In this document: one piece after another, positions 21,471-32,877 of the stretch
How positions within the stretch are numbered: the stretch's first letter is position 1
Layout: each line of letters begins with the position of its first letter
Assembly: GCA_008638375.1 (NCBI GenBank)
Contig: CM018037.1
Coordinates: 29,386,576 to 29,450,575 of the forward strand
Source: Nyssa sinensis
Taxonomy: Eukaryota > Streptophyta > Magnoliopsida > Cornales > Nyssaceae
DNA: 64,000 nucleotides
Reading direction: 5' to 3'
Translations under genes and position numbers: made by a program
Notes under the pieces: model-generated
Database searches by the model: none
What the model saw: only the letters and a program-made list of their open reading frames with translations
What the model was told of the DNA's origin: nothing

Positions 21471-24400
21471 ACATTCATTCCAATCATGAGACAATTTAAG
21501 TGAAAAGAAGAGAGAGAGAGAGAGAGAAACTCGATTGGCTATTAGAGACGAGCAAGGGCCAGGGACGCACTCGACGAGCAGACGAGGGACGAGTGGTAGG
21601 AGCCGACAAATAGTAGAGAGAGAGAGTAGGATACATGGTCAAAAATGGTGATCTTCACAATTTTTAAGAATAACCAGATAAGGGGAAATGAATCCCGTCA
21701 TCCGTTTTGCTTGGATCCATTAGTTGAAAAATGGAAGTGACTGATAAAGGGACTCAAACCATCTATTTTTCTTTTTGGCGAAGAAGATGTGTGGTACCGA
21801 CGGAAATAGATGGACTTATACTAAATTTTTTTCTGTCCCTCTTTTTTTTCTCCCCTTAATGACTACCATGCATTTTAATAGAAAAATAATTTTCAAGCCT
21901 TCTTGAAATATTCTCCTATGGATGGCAGACAGGGTCTAGAGAGAGACTTCATGTCAAGGGAAAATTATCCAGTGCGATTGTTATTTTACATTATCATTAG
22001 ATGTGGTAGAATTATCACTCACAAACTCAATCACTTTATTAAATTTATGAGATAATTATTTACTTTAAATATCAGAGAAACTTAAATTTTTGTTAGAGGT
22101 CATTATTTCACATCAGATAGTAACGTAAAATGACAATCACATCCGATAATTTCTTCATGTTAAGGACGAATATTTGTGTAGGCTAGGGTGCCCTACAACC
22201 CCAAAGTTTTTTTTTAAAAAAAGAACCTGGTAGATTTTTTTGACCCATATGAACCTGTCCCACCCCAATTTTTGGCTCAACCTTATTTCTAACTAAACCC
22301 AACTCAACTATTATCAATAATCCCTTATATCTTAAAGCATTGAACAAAATTTGTAAAACTTAGCCACAAGTTTTAGTCTAACCTTATTTCTAACTAAACT
22401 CAACCCAACATTAACCATACTCCCTTCTTTCCTATTACGATTTATTTTATGGGTTTTAATATTTTTTTGCTAACATTTTATCCTTTTAAGGTTTGTTTTA
22501 TTGATTACTAAGAAAATTTATGAATAAGCATAAGAAATAGAAACTTGTTATTAGACAGTTGTTCGGTTTCTCAAATTAGTAATTCATTACTTCTTATAAG
22601 AGAGGTCATCAATTCTACTCTCACTCCTCCTAAGTGACAGTGAGTTGTGTAAAAGGGTAAAACATATATAGGAGTATTACTGTCATTTTGACAAAAAATA
22701 AATGTAAAAGCATATCAAAATATATCTCATCTAAAAATAAAAAAATGAACAGTACTTCAACTCCAAACATAAATGTGCATGGATCATATGATAATTTAGT
22801 ATCTACGTAAAGCATCTCAAAGGGGCTCCTTAAAAGAGCTTATAAGTTATTTTAGAGAGCAAGTTTAAAAAATTCAAGTCCCAATGAGACACCCTATTGT
22901 ACTCCTAAAATAGGAAAAACACAAATCACTCCCCACAAGTGAAGAGAGAGATGAGAGAGAAAGATCCCTAAATTGATTATATGAATATTTTAATGAGGTA
23001 GCTTTCTAAAATTTTGTTTATATAAATTGATTACATGTATTTTCTTAATGTGGTTAAGTAGTATGTAGAATACATCTGACTTGTCTCCTTTTTTATATTT
23101 TCTCTTAACTAAATTTTTATTTAATAGTTTGTTAAGTTTTTTATAAGTTAAATAGGTGATAAATTTAAATTGAAAATTTTCGTAAAAAAATTGACCGTTA
23201 AAAATGGCAGTTTAAAAATTGCGTTAAATGTGACTACTGAAAAAAAAATTGTTAAAAAATGTCACCATTGAAATAAATTCAAATTGTAATAGTTTAAATT
23301 TAAGAAATTTATAAAAAAAATTGAAGTTAGCTAAAATAGGAAGTATGGTTGGAGTAACCTTTTAAAAAGTGGCTCCCTAAATTAACTTTATAGTCATTTT
23401 AGATAAAATAGGGTAAAAATTTGGGGAGTATCGCAAGGGACTTAACCTAAACTAACCCTAATTTATAAAATAAATTCCAAAAATCAGGCCAACTCCATAT
23501 AATTAGATGCCTAAAGTGATATAGTGAGGACTCTAAATGAGAATTTTTTTTTTATATTAATATAAGTTTTTACTTTATTTTCTAATATATATATTTATTT
23601 ATTTATATTTACTAATATAAAATTCAATTATTTTCAAAAGGGAAGAGATATATATTGAGCAAAACTAGAATAATAGAGTTTTTACATAATTTTTATTTAA
23701 AAAGACAATATTAAAAGATTAGAGTAAATACGACTAAAATTCTATTAATAGAATTAAGTTTTTTTCTTCATGGAGTCTATGGGATTTTTTTTAGTAGAGT
23801 TAAATTTTTATTAATCTTAAACTTGTAATTTAATTATACTATAAATACATAAAATCTGAGCTAAGGCATTTTCGTATAGTTAGACTTTTAATAATCTTAG
23901 ATTTCTAATTTAATTATACTATAGTAACATAAAATTTGGGGCATAGTCTTTAAGTAAGACCTAAAGTGATTGCTTTATGGTTGAGCCAGCCTTTATCTAC
24001 CATGGGTGACCAAGAGTTTTTTTTTTTTTTAAATCCCGTGCTCAAAAATAAATTCTAAATATCAAATTGGGAAGAATAGAATTTATTTATTAAACCCAAA
24101 TAGATCTTAAAAACGTGAATTGAAGTAACTATTTAAGTGAAAAAAAAAAATCGTGACTTCATGTGATAATCTCAATTAAATTTTGAAGAAATTGGTAATT
24201 GGATTGATCGACATATTTAGTGAAATTATCACTTGGACATGAAATTGTCATCCTTTTAAATTCATTACGTGTTTGAGGATAAAATCCAAGTCTGTCGGTA
24301 CAAGGCCATTAAGCTTTTTAACTTCGTCTTCAAGGTTTACTTCCAAGCTTTCCTCCATAATGTGAAGGCACTTTTCTACTCTCTACCCAAGATTGCCTAT

Positions 24401-26730
24401 GTGTGTGTGTGTGTGTGTATATTAGGTTTTATGTTATATTGGTTATCAAACATGTTTTTTAATTTTGTTTTTAACATTTTAAAAAACAGTATTGTTGTAC
24501 AAAATATATTTTCAATTTTTGTTGCTATAAAAAAAAATAAATGGAAATTGATTTCTATACTTAGAAAACTGGATACAAAAATTTGGAAACATTACCAAAC
24601 GCAACTCAAATTGGGCCGTGAACTCATAATATGATCGATAGAGAGCTACTCAAAAGTTATCACATCATTTGAACAATACTTTTTTCGGTCCAAATTTTAC
24701 AGAAAGTATAAAAACACATGAAGCTTGAAACATTGAAAAACAAAAGGATTCACATAATTTCATATGAATTTTTTTGAATAAGTATAAAAACACATGAAGC
24801 TTGTTAATACTCAATTGAAAATGCACAAATTTATGTTTTCAAATTTGAATTGAGTTATGAACCTTATTATTAGAATTAATATAACTTTTATCAAAGTAAT
24901 GCATAATTGTAAAAAGAAAAAATAATTATTTGAACATAATTATATTTAACATGAGAATAGGACTGCCATATTGTAACAAGTGGAAGATTAATTTAATGGA
25001 TTACACACTTCCCATATGTATAAAGTCAAGAATGTCTTTCTTTAATGTTAGTTTAAGGCAAAAGACTAATTAATTAATGTAAAAGCATTACCATTTAAGA
25101 ATTGTTTTATTTACCCCAAAATTTTTGCTTTTATTTGAACTCAAGGCTCAAGATTGGATAAGGACGAGCTTTACTTATTATAAGAGCAACTCTAATTATT
25201 GCTAGAATAAAATATAATTGTATAAGCACTCATAGCAATAATTGGACTGTTTTTTTTATTATTTATAAAGTTTTTGGAGTTTTTTTTTAATGAAATAAAG
25301 ATAGTTATAATCTTATTTGTTAGATTAAGAAAAAATTTATTAAAGCATAACTTGAAATTACCATTTTAGTTAGAAGAATACTTACTTCCAAATTGGACTG
25401 GAAAAATATTCTTTTATATGGGTACATGTTTACACATAATATGTCACATATGCAATTACATAGATATCATATTATTATTTAATTTTTAACTAAAAATAAA
25501 AAAATAAACATACATTATATACGTAAAAAATTGTGATCAGTAGCAGAACCACATGAAAGCTAAGGGGAGAAATGACTCCATCCAAAAAAAAAAAATTTAA
25601 ATGATGCAATTTTTATGCCTATTTTTATAAAAATAATTAAAAATTACCCCCTTAAAATTTGTCATATATTCATTAAAAGCCTCTGTAATTTTAATTCTAA
25701 TATTTTTTGTCCCTCCTAATTATTTGGTCTAGATCTTCCACTAACTGTGATGAAGACACATACTTGTGTAAGATGAGATTTCTCGTACTTAATTTGAGGC
25801 TAAGTCTTTTTCTTTTAATAATTAAAATAGTTACTCTAAAAAAAAATTTAATTTTTTATTTATAAAATCAACTATTAAAAGCATCTTCTAAAATGATTAT
25901 TTTAACCTTAAAACTCTCTTAAAGTAACCACTTTTTTATATTAAAATGAGCGTAATAAATAAATTTTATTTTATTCCTGTGTGGCATTCAAGTTATTTAT
26001 ATATATATATATATATAATAAATTTAGGTGGATGGAAAAAAAAAAAAAAAAAGAAAACTCGGGCGTTGCTTTGATAAAAATAGAGCAATAAAAAATATAC
26101 CCTTGTTATTATTTTTATTTTATAATCTTATTTTTTGTAGTGACAGGTATACTTTGCTTTGATTGAAAGTTGATATTGACAAATTAAGATAACACAACAC
26201 TCATCCAGACAAAACATAGTTGCTTGGAAGAACGAATTTTGACAAATCCTATCTAAAACTTCACGTGAGTTTGATTCTTCACTGATACACAAGTTCACGA
26301 CTTAAACCCTCATGTGATGAGTGAGACATTGCAGGGGGAGGGAATCCCTCCTTACCAAGGGCAAAACCTTTTTTTTTTTTTTACCCTGAAAGAAGTAGAA
26401 GAAGATAACACACACAACATCACTGTCAAAAGCCAAGTGGATAAAAGGCTAAAGCTTTGACAAATGCAGCTTTGGGCGCTAGTGCCCAATTTCAAGTCGG
26501 CACGCTCAGACAAACACAGCACAGTGCTAAAGCTTCAGTAGCCCATAAATGGCACCTGGCTACAAATCCCCTAGTAATCTGTTAATAATGGAAGCCAATA
26601 TCCCAATATCCTTTCCAAGCTGGATTACTATATATATCTTGTATCTATCCATCTTTGAGAATGATGCATGCGTTATCTCAAACTATAATTACTGCATCTA
26701 TTATAAAGGCATAATTTAATTACACTTAAA
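21471..26730. other. Intergenic, no gene seen
   Basis: AT-rich with homopolymer runs, a GA microsatellite at 21510-21527, a TG microsatellite at 24400-24417 and a TA run at 25998-26016. The open frame at 24269-24634 is low-complexity and spans the TG repeat. I see no domain or splice-consistent exon set on either strand. Confidence 0.55.
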
Positions 26731-27095
26731 CTTTCTTATAATTAATATCTGATAATTATAATGTCATTTCTGAAATTTTTTAAAATTATACTAGTTTTTC
26801 TATTAGAATTGTTGAAAGATGATGCTAACAAAAATAATGAATTTACTATCCTTAAGAATAATTATATTTACTTCCTCTGTGATATTTGATAATTACAAAG
26901 ACGTCCTTTGTTATTTCTGAAAAGATATGAGAAGTCAGTGCAATGGTAATTTAGTCGTATCAAAAAATTAGTTGAAACCGTAATTCTGTTAATAATAGAT
27001 TTTATACAGAAAAGAGAATTTGTATATTGTCGGTATAACAAAGAGAATGTCAATAATATTTTATAATTATAATATTCAACAATTGATTGAGGTAT
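26731..27095. repeat. Degraded copy of the 9-bp-TSD MITE family
   Basis: Contains TGATAATTATAATGTCATTTC and TGATATTTGATAATTACAAAG-like phrases in the arrangement of the MITE arms at 5378 and 27671. The outer ends are not clean and no target duplication was found. Confidence 0.45.
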
Positions 27096-27109
27096 TATAA
27101 GATGTCATT

Positions 27110-27590
27110 GTTCCAGGTTTGACTTGTCTCTTGGCAATAAGGCATAATGATGGGAGTGTTGTTTCTTTGGTAAGAATATTTGAGTTGTCACGCTTGGTTT
27201 AATTTGGAAAGGAATTACCAATTTGTTGCTCAGTTAAGTCAGTGTTATGAGAGTTAGCTTTGGTGGAGATTTGCTTCGTTTCTTTGGTATTTTGATGAAG
27301 TGACTCCAGATATTGATGTTTTGGCAGAAGATTTAGTTTCCGTATTTGTTTTGCAGGAGATTTTATTTTTTGTTAGCAATTCTCGAGTTGTGGATCCTTC
27401 TTTCCTTTATTTTTCTTTTTCATTTGAGCTTGGTGCTAGCATATGATTGACTTCAACTTAGTTGGGATGAGGCTTTATAGTGATGATACTTTTTGCACCT
27501 TGTTTTTTTATTATTAATGTTTTTGAATTGTATTTATTGTACCTTATGTTTTTTCATCAATAATATTTATTCTTATCGTTCAAAAAAAAA
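27110..27590 (+). mobile_element. LINE 3' end fragment
   Basis: Ends in the A-run at 27582-27590 after TTCTTATCGTTC, the tail style of plant L1 elements. About 120 bases earlier is the CTTAGTTGGGATGAGGCTTT phrase common near plant retroelement 3' ends. It is heavily 5'-truncated and has no intact coding region. Confidence 0.55.
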
Positions 27591-27670
27591 TAGGGGGGAG
27601 ATCAGGGGACCTATAATTGTCAAGTAACTCGGAAGAAGTTAGTATAATTATCTATTTATAAAATTATAAT

Positions 27671-28282
27671 GGGATAATTACACTGACCTCTCCTGTAATA
27701 TCTGATAATTACAGAAATCTTTCATGTGATATTTGATATTACACTACTTCTTTTGTCACAATTGTTTTTTTTTATCAGCAAAAAAAAAAGGTTTTATTAG
27801 GATATAAAAAGCACGAACAGTACAAGAAAACACAATAATAAAAGAGAGAGTGTTATAAGCATCAAAGCAAGCAAACAATATTCCAACTAGGTTGGCACAT
27901 TGAAGCTGGAAAAATCATATGCAGCACCAACCCAAAAGAACAACAGAGAAACAAAACCAATGATGGTATCAATACAACTTCCTCTGTCAAAATTGTTAGG
28001 AGACAATGTTAACAAAAAGTGTAAATTTACTATTTTACTCTTAAGGATAATTATACTGACCTCTCATATGATATATGATATGATAATTACATGAACCTCT
28101 CTTGTGATCTTTGAAATATAAAGGGTATTTAGACATGACAAATTTTTTGTTGAAATGCTAACACTTTCAATGACATTTTTGTACAAAGGAAGAATTTGTA
28201 TATTGTTAATATAATAGATGGGAGGTGAGTGTAATTTCTAAAAATATAAAAGAGATCCGTATTATTGTAATGTAATTATCCC
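27671..28282. mobile_element. MITE, same family as 5378-5920, with internal LINE insertion
   Basis: Begins GGGATAATTACACTGACCTC; the right end is the near-inverse (…TGTAATTATCCC). It is flanked by 9-bp near-repeats AATTATAAT (27662-27670) and AATCATAAT (28283-28291). The middle is composite: a LINE tail at about 27765-27974 and a second, partial family arm beginning near 28045 (GGATAATTATACTGACCTCT). Confidence 0.72.
27765..27974 (-). mobile_element. Short LINE 3' tail inside the MITE
   Basis: A T-run (poly-A of the minus strand) at 27765-27773 is followed by about 200 bp of LINE-tail-like sequence. The flanks 27742-27765 and 27972-27995 are similar (about 19 of 24 positions), as expected of an aged LINE target duplication. 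Confidence 0.5.
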
Positions 28283-28291
28283 AATCATAAT

Positions 28292-30920
28292 TTATACTTT
28301 ACAGTAAATTTTCTTGGTCCATCTCAAACTATAATTACTGCATTATATCTCTCTCATTTGGTGCATTCCACAAACTCATATGAGGTTCATTATAAGTGCA
28401 TTAAAATGTCCAATACATTGAAGAGAAGCATGACCCAGATTATATTTTGAGGGAAGAGCTGATAATAATGGCAAAGCTAGATATTAGAGAGAAAAGAATT
28501 CACAAAAATACCAACTTTTCCAACTTAAATTTATGTTCCTCTACTGTCAATTTTAATGGACCATTTATCTTAAAATATATTAAATTCTTGAGTGGATATG
28601 TAAAAACAATGGTACGAATAATTAAGATTTATCTTATGCATCAAATTAATATTAATAAGTTCAAAATTATAATAATATGCATCAAATTAATATCAACTTC
28701 AAATAAAACCTTTTTTTTTTGGGGGGGGGGGGTGAACAGTGGCACTAATTATTACATACTTTCTCATTGAAGACCAAATGGCCCATATTTTTCAGTTTTT
28801 TTTTTTTTTTTGGGTGGGTAAAAGTACATTTTTTCAGTATTGAAAAAAGGAAGGAACCAGTTTAGTTTCCAAGAATAATGTTATTTTTAAGAATAAAGCA
28901 TCTCTTAATAGAATCAAGGCTCATCCCTCTTTTTCCATTACATTGGCATACATTGCAATGCAATAACTTGTAATTTGGTGCATTCTCATATTGAATAGTC
29001 CTTTTGTTCATCTTCTCTATCATGAAGATGTTGTGTGATTGTTATAAATTTATCCAAATTTTTGATAACCCGTTGATGCAATCCAAAGAAAGTTTTTTGA
29101 CTTGTTTTGTTTGGGTATTATTGACCCGCTTCAATTCTTATTTTGTAATCTGCATGTATAAGGGTATTGTTTTTAGAATTCTTTGTTATACGAATAGAGC
29201 TGACTTTGTATGAGTCGTCATTGGATATAAAGATGTTTTTGAGTTTGTGAGTGTTTCTTTAATACATAGTAGATTGATTATTACTATTTGTAAATATAAG
29301 CATATTGCTGAATCACATAAATTTTTATATATTTTTTATTTTATTTGAGATCGATTTATTATTTAATTTTTTCGCTTTCACATAACAAAAGATGGCGCCT
29401 GTCATTTACCATCTAATACATTCTAAAACTTAAGCCTCAAGAATTTTCCCCTTGTAATTTTTTTTATCATTTTTCAAATATCTGCATTCCAAGCTTAGAT
29501 CGGTTAATCTTGGCTTAACTGAATCATAGGCAAGCTTGTTAAAAATTGATGTGTGAGACAATCTGTGTGCTTGTGATTTATATTTAGCTAGCTTTGTTGT
29601 TAGATGGTCTAATATATATATAATCTCTGGCTATTTCCTTGGCTACTCTTGATCATCTCAACTGGGGAGCTATTTTTCAGTGGTTGTGGTCTCAAAGGTA
29701 AGAGGAGGTGCTACATGTGCAAGACTGCACACATAACACTTTATCTAACCGTTAGAGACCATGGAATATTTTTTTTCTCCACTGGGACTCCAATATGAGT
29801 TCAATAGTGGCAATTATGATAATATTATAAGATTAATTTTCAGCGATAAAAAAAAAAAAAAAAGAATAATTGAACTCACGTCAATTGTATAAAAATTAGA
29901 CAGACCCGAGTCCTAATTTTTAGCTCCTTTCATTCTCGTTTTTCTTCTACAAGTATTTTAATTAAATGAGTGGATAGAGCAGTCAATATTTGCCAAAAAG
30001 TGGGCTTCCTATAATGGATGCCATGAAAAGGGATATGTGACATTTTGGAGGCTGTCAAAGAGGACTGACCACTAAAGTAATTCTATAGGCCATCAATAGG
30101 TAATTCCATCCAAAAAAATTATTAAATGGTCTCGTTCCAATAATTCTAATAGTCAGATGATAGGTCACGTGTATATATTCAGTAATAATTTAATAATGTG
30201 CCTATTCATTTAACTTTTTGGACCATAGTCCCAATGAACTATTGAATATTTATTCATTGCATTCACAGAAGGATTATTTTTATGGAGTAATTTTTCGGTA
30301 CTCCTGCAATTTTAACAGTTGAATTTATTGTCACATGTGCAGAACTAACTATACAGTAGTATATGTACATGTAAGTTATCATTAAGTGCAGTGCCATTGA
30401 ATAATTTTTCCTCTCTTTGAGTCAAATTCTGGTAGCAGCGGCAAAAGCCACTCTAGAAGTGGGTCATAACAGTCTTCAATGCTTCAAATTTTGCCTCAAA
30501 AGGCCACATTTCAGGGAGGAAAAATAGATTTTGTTCTGTTAGTACCATTTTGGTTTGCCTTTGGATGAGTGATTTGCAGAAACATTTGGATTTTTTTTTT
30601 CTCTGCAAAATGATAATATTGTACTCTTAGTTATATCTACAGTAAGTGTACAGTCCTTTTTACTTTGAAAAACGTCTTGGATGACTTTACATTTGAAGCT
30701 TACACATCCTTAATTTCATCAAAAAATACTTTCTTCAAATTTGATAAGAGTTGCCAAAAACTGCACTGTTATTGGCATTCATGAACAACAATTACAATTA
30801 TAGAGGTTCAGAGTCAAAAAGAAAGAAGAGAGGGGGGTGGGGGAGGGGAGAGTAAAGAACATTGAGTTTATGAAATGATATGATGGTTGGATCAAATAGT
30901 AGTGATCTAGATAAATAGAT
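28292..30920. other. Intergenic, no gene seen
   Basis: AT-rich DNA with a T10-G12 homopolymer junction at 28711-28732 and a T-run near 28797-28811. The open frames here (28447-28770, 29004-29213) have no recognisable domain and biased composition. Confidence 0.55.
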
Positions 30921-31071
30921 ATATAGCACATCAAGGAGCTGATCCATCTACCCATCCCAAATACATGGATATACAAATACTAGTGATGACTATATATATA
31001 TATATAGCACATCAAGGAGCTGATCCATCTATCCATCCCAAATACATGGATATACAAATACTAGTGATGAC

Positions 31072-31082
<11 letters not shown>
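30921..31082. repeat. 81-bp tandem duplication downstream of the MYB gene
   Basis: Two head-to-tail 81-bp units at 30921-31001 and 31002-31082 differ at about one position besides the TA tract. They are followed by a TA and TATG microsatellite to about 31125. The block lies roughly 90-250 bp past the MYB stop codon, in or just beyond its 3' UTR. Confidence 0.85.
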
Positions 31083-31102
<20 letters not shown>

Positions 31103-31173
31103 ATATGTATGTATGTATGTATATATAGTCTTGCACTGCACCAAATACAGGGAGATAAGACAAAGTATACAAT

Positions 31174-31785
31174 TTATGACAATTTACACAAACTCTCATC
31201 CTGTACAAGGAATTTGCTGATCCACTCCAAAGTCAAAGGACTCTCATTGGAGAAATCAAAGAACTCATCCACATCAAAGCAGACTTCTGAGTCCTCACCG
31301 CCATTGGCAGTGTCCCTTTGTTTCACCTCCGCATTGTCCTCTTCTATTACCCCTGTTTTCTTAGTCTTGGAACCTTCTTTTGTTGAATTTCCATTTTTTT
31401 TCTCCTTTTGCTTTATTTTCTTGCCTAAATGAGAATTCCAGTAGTTCTTGATCTCATTATCTGTTCGACCCGGTAACCTTCCAGCAATCAAAGACCACCT
31501 ACAATGGAGGAGAAAATCAAAATTTTCAAACTAAAATAGGCTAATATATATAGAAGTTGATAACATTTCAGGAAAAAAAAAAGGTAGATATCATTCAAAC
31601 CTGTTTCCTAGGAGTTTATGAAGCCTAAGGATTAATTCTTCTTCTTCATCTGATATATTGCCTCTCTTGATGTTGGGTCTTAGATAATTCATCCATCTCA
31701 GCCTGCAACTCTTACTGCATCTATTGAGACCTGCAAATATTAAATACCCATTAAGCTTAACATCAAACTAACCTAATTGATCACT

Positions 31786-31834
<49 letters not shown>

Positions 31835-32002
31835 CTATGTGTTTGAATTATCATGTAATCAAAGACCTGCTTTTGCTGCAATTTTCTTCCACCTCTTTGC
31901 ACCTTGGATTTCAATAACCTCAGCCAGTTTCTGATCTTCTTCTGCAGTCCATGCACCCCTGTTGACTTCCTTCTTAATGGACTCATCTGTCACAGGAGCC
32001 AT
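31174..32002 (-). CDS. R2R3-MYB transcription factor, bHLH-interacting class
   Basis: Three exons on the minus strand: 32002-31867, 31730-31601 and 31498-31174, with GT-AG introns of 136 and 102 bp, giving 196 residues from the ATG at 32002. R2 (about residues 14-63) has Trp18, Trp38 and Trp58. R3 (about 67-114) has Ile71, Trp90 and Trp109. Intron positions are the classic R2R3-MYB ones: the first in a Gly codon before LNRCSKSC, the second inside Arg89 of GNRW. R3 carries the bHLH-binding signature [DE]Lx2[RK]x3Lx6Lx3R at residues 77-96. The family acts in the nucleus with bHLH and WD40 partners on trichome, root-hair or flavonoid genes. The short acidic tail ends in FFDFSN…LEWISKFL. I see neither the TT2-type nor the anthocyanin-type C-terminal motif, so the subgroup is undecided; WER/GL1-like is my best guess. 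CSKS replaces the usual CGKS in R2. Confidence 0.93.
31795..31826. repeat. TG/TA microsatellite in MYB intron 1
   Basis: A TG run then a TA run fills about a quarter of the first intron of the MYB gene, so intron length is likely to be polymorphic. Confidence 0.8.
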
Positions 32003-32712
32003 TGGCTTCTCTTCCTTTCTTTAACACGCGCGCGCACTCAGATGTTCAAGCTTTTGGAGAGCTTTGTTTCTTACCTAAATAGAGGCTGCTCACTGCTCCC
32101 ATGGGTCCCTGTGCATCTACCATTCTAACTCAACATCTGAAGTGAGAAATGGGATTTCTGAGCCTTCACAAAGGATTTCTGTGAAATTGATGATTGAAAG
32201 AGATGGCTATAAAGTCTAGACATAGCATATTAATTAGCATGTAAAAGTATTACAAAGGCTGCTACAGAAAAAATTTGTTAAACAACGCCATTGTGCTCTA
32301 ATTCACCTGCTTTTAGACCAATTGAAAAGGAGGGAAAAAAAAGGAGTAACAATGCTTAAAGATTTGGTTTTTATTATGTTTGATTATAAAAAGGGAATGT
32401 CAAGGGATCAATACAATATTAAGCTGCAAGAGTAACAGTTTTTATCTTTTAAAAAATATAACTTTTCAGAGCCATGAAAATAGGATACTGTAGGGTGAAA
32501 CTTGACAGATACAGATGGAATTAACTACGATTGTAGATCCATATGAGTGTATTATGAAGCAGTGTCCCTGATATACTTCCACCCTACACATCACTGATAT
32601 GATCAAACTATGATTTTGTATACTATTAATTACTATCATACAGATCATTGCGCAGTTAAGTCTGGTTGAATTTAGAGATGCGTCTTTCAACTTCTATCAA
32701 TTAGACTAAATT
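32003..32712. other. MYB upstream region
   Basis: Presumed 5' UTR and promoter of the minus-strand MYB gene. A short CG-alternating tract (CGCGCGC) lies at about 32028-32035, in the probable leader. No convincing TATA box was found at a standard distance. Confidence 0.4.
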
Positions 32713-32877
32713 AGGGCGGTAAATGAGTAGGGTCAAGCGGAGCCGAGCCGAGATGAACTGAGCTAAGTAGTGAGTTGTCAAGCTCGACTCGTTAAAATAA
32801 ACGAACTTCAAATTGTGTTTAAACTTGGTTTATTAATTTATCGAGCCGAGCCGAACTCGAGCAGAGCTTAATAAATG

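Noticed and set aside
24269..24634. 121-codon open frame
   Set aside because: Spans a TG microsatellite, AT-rich composition, no domain, no promoter-like context.
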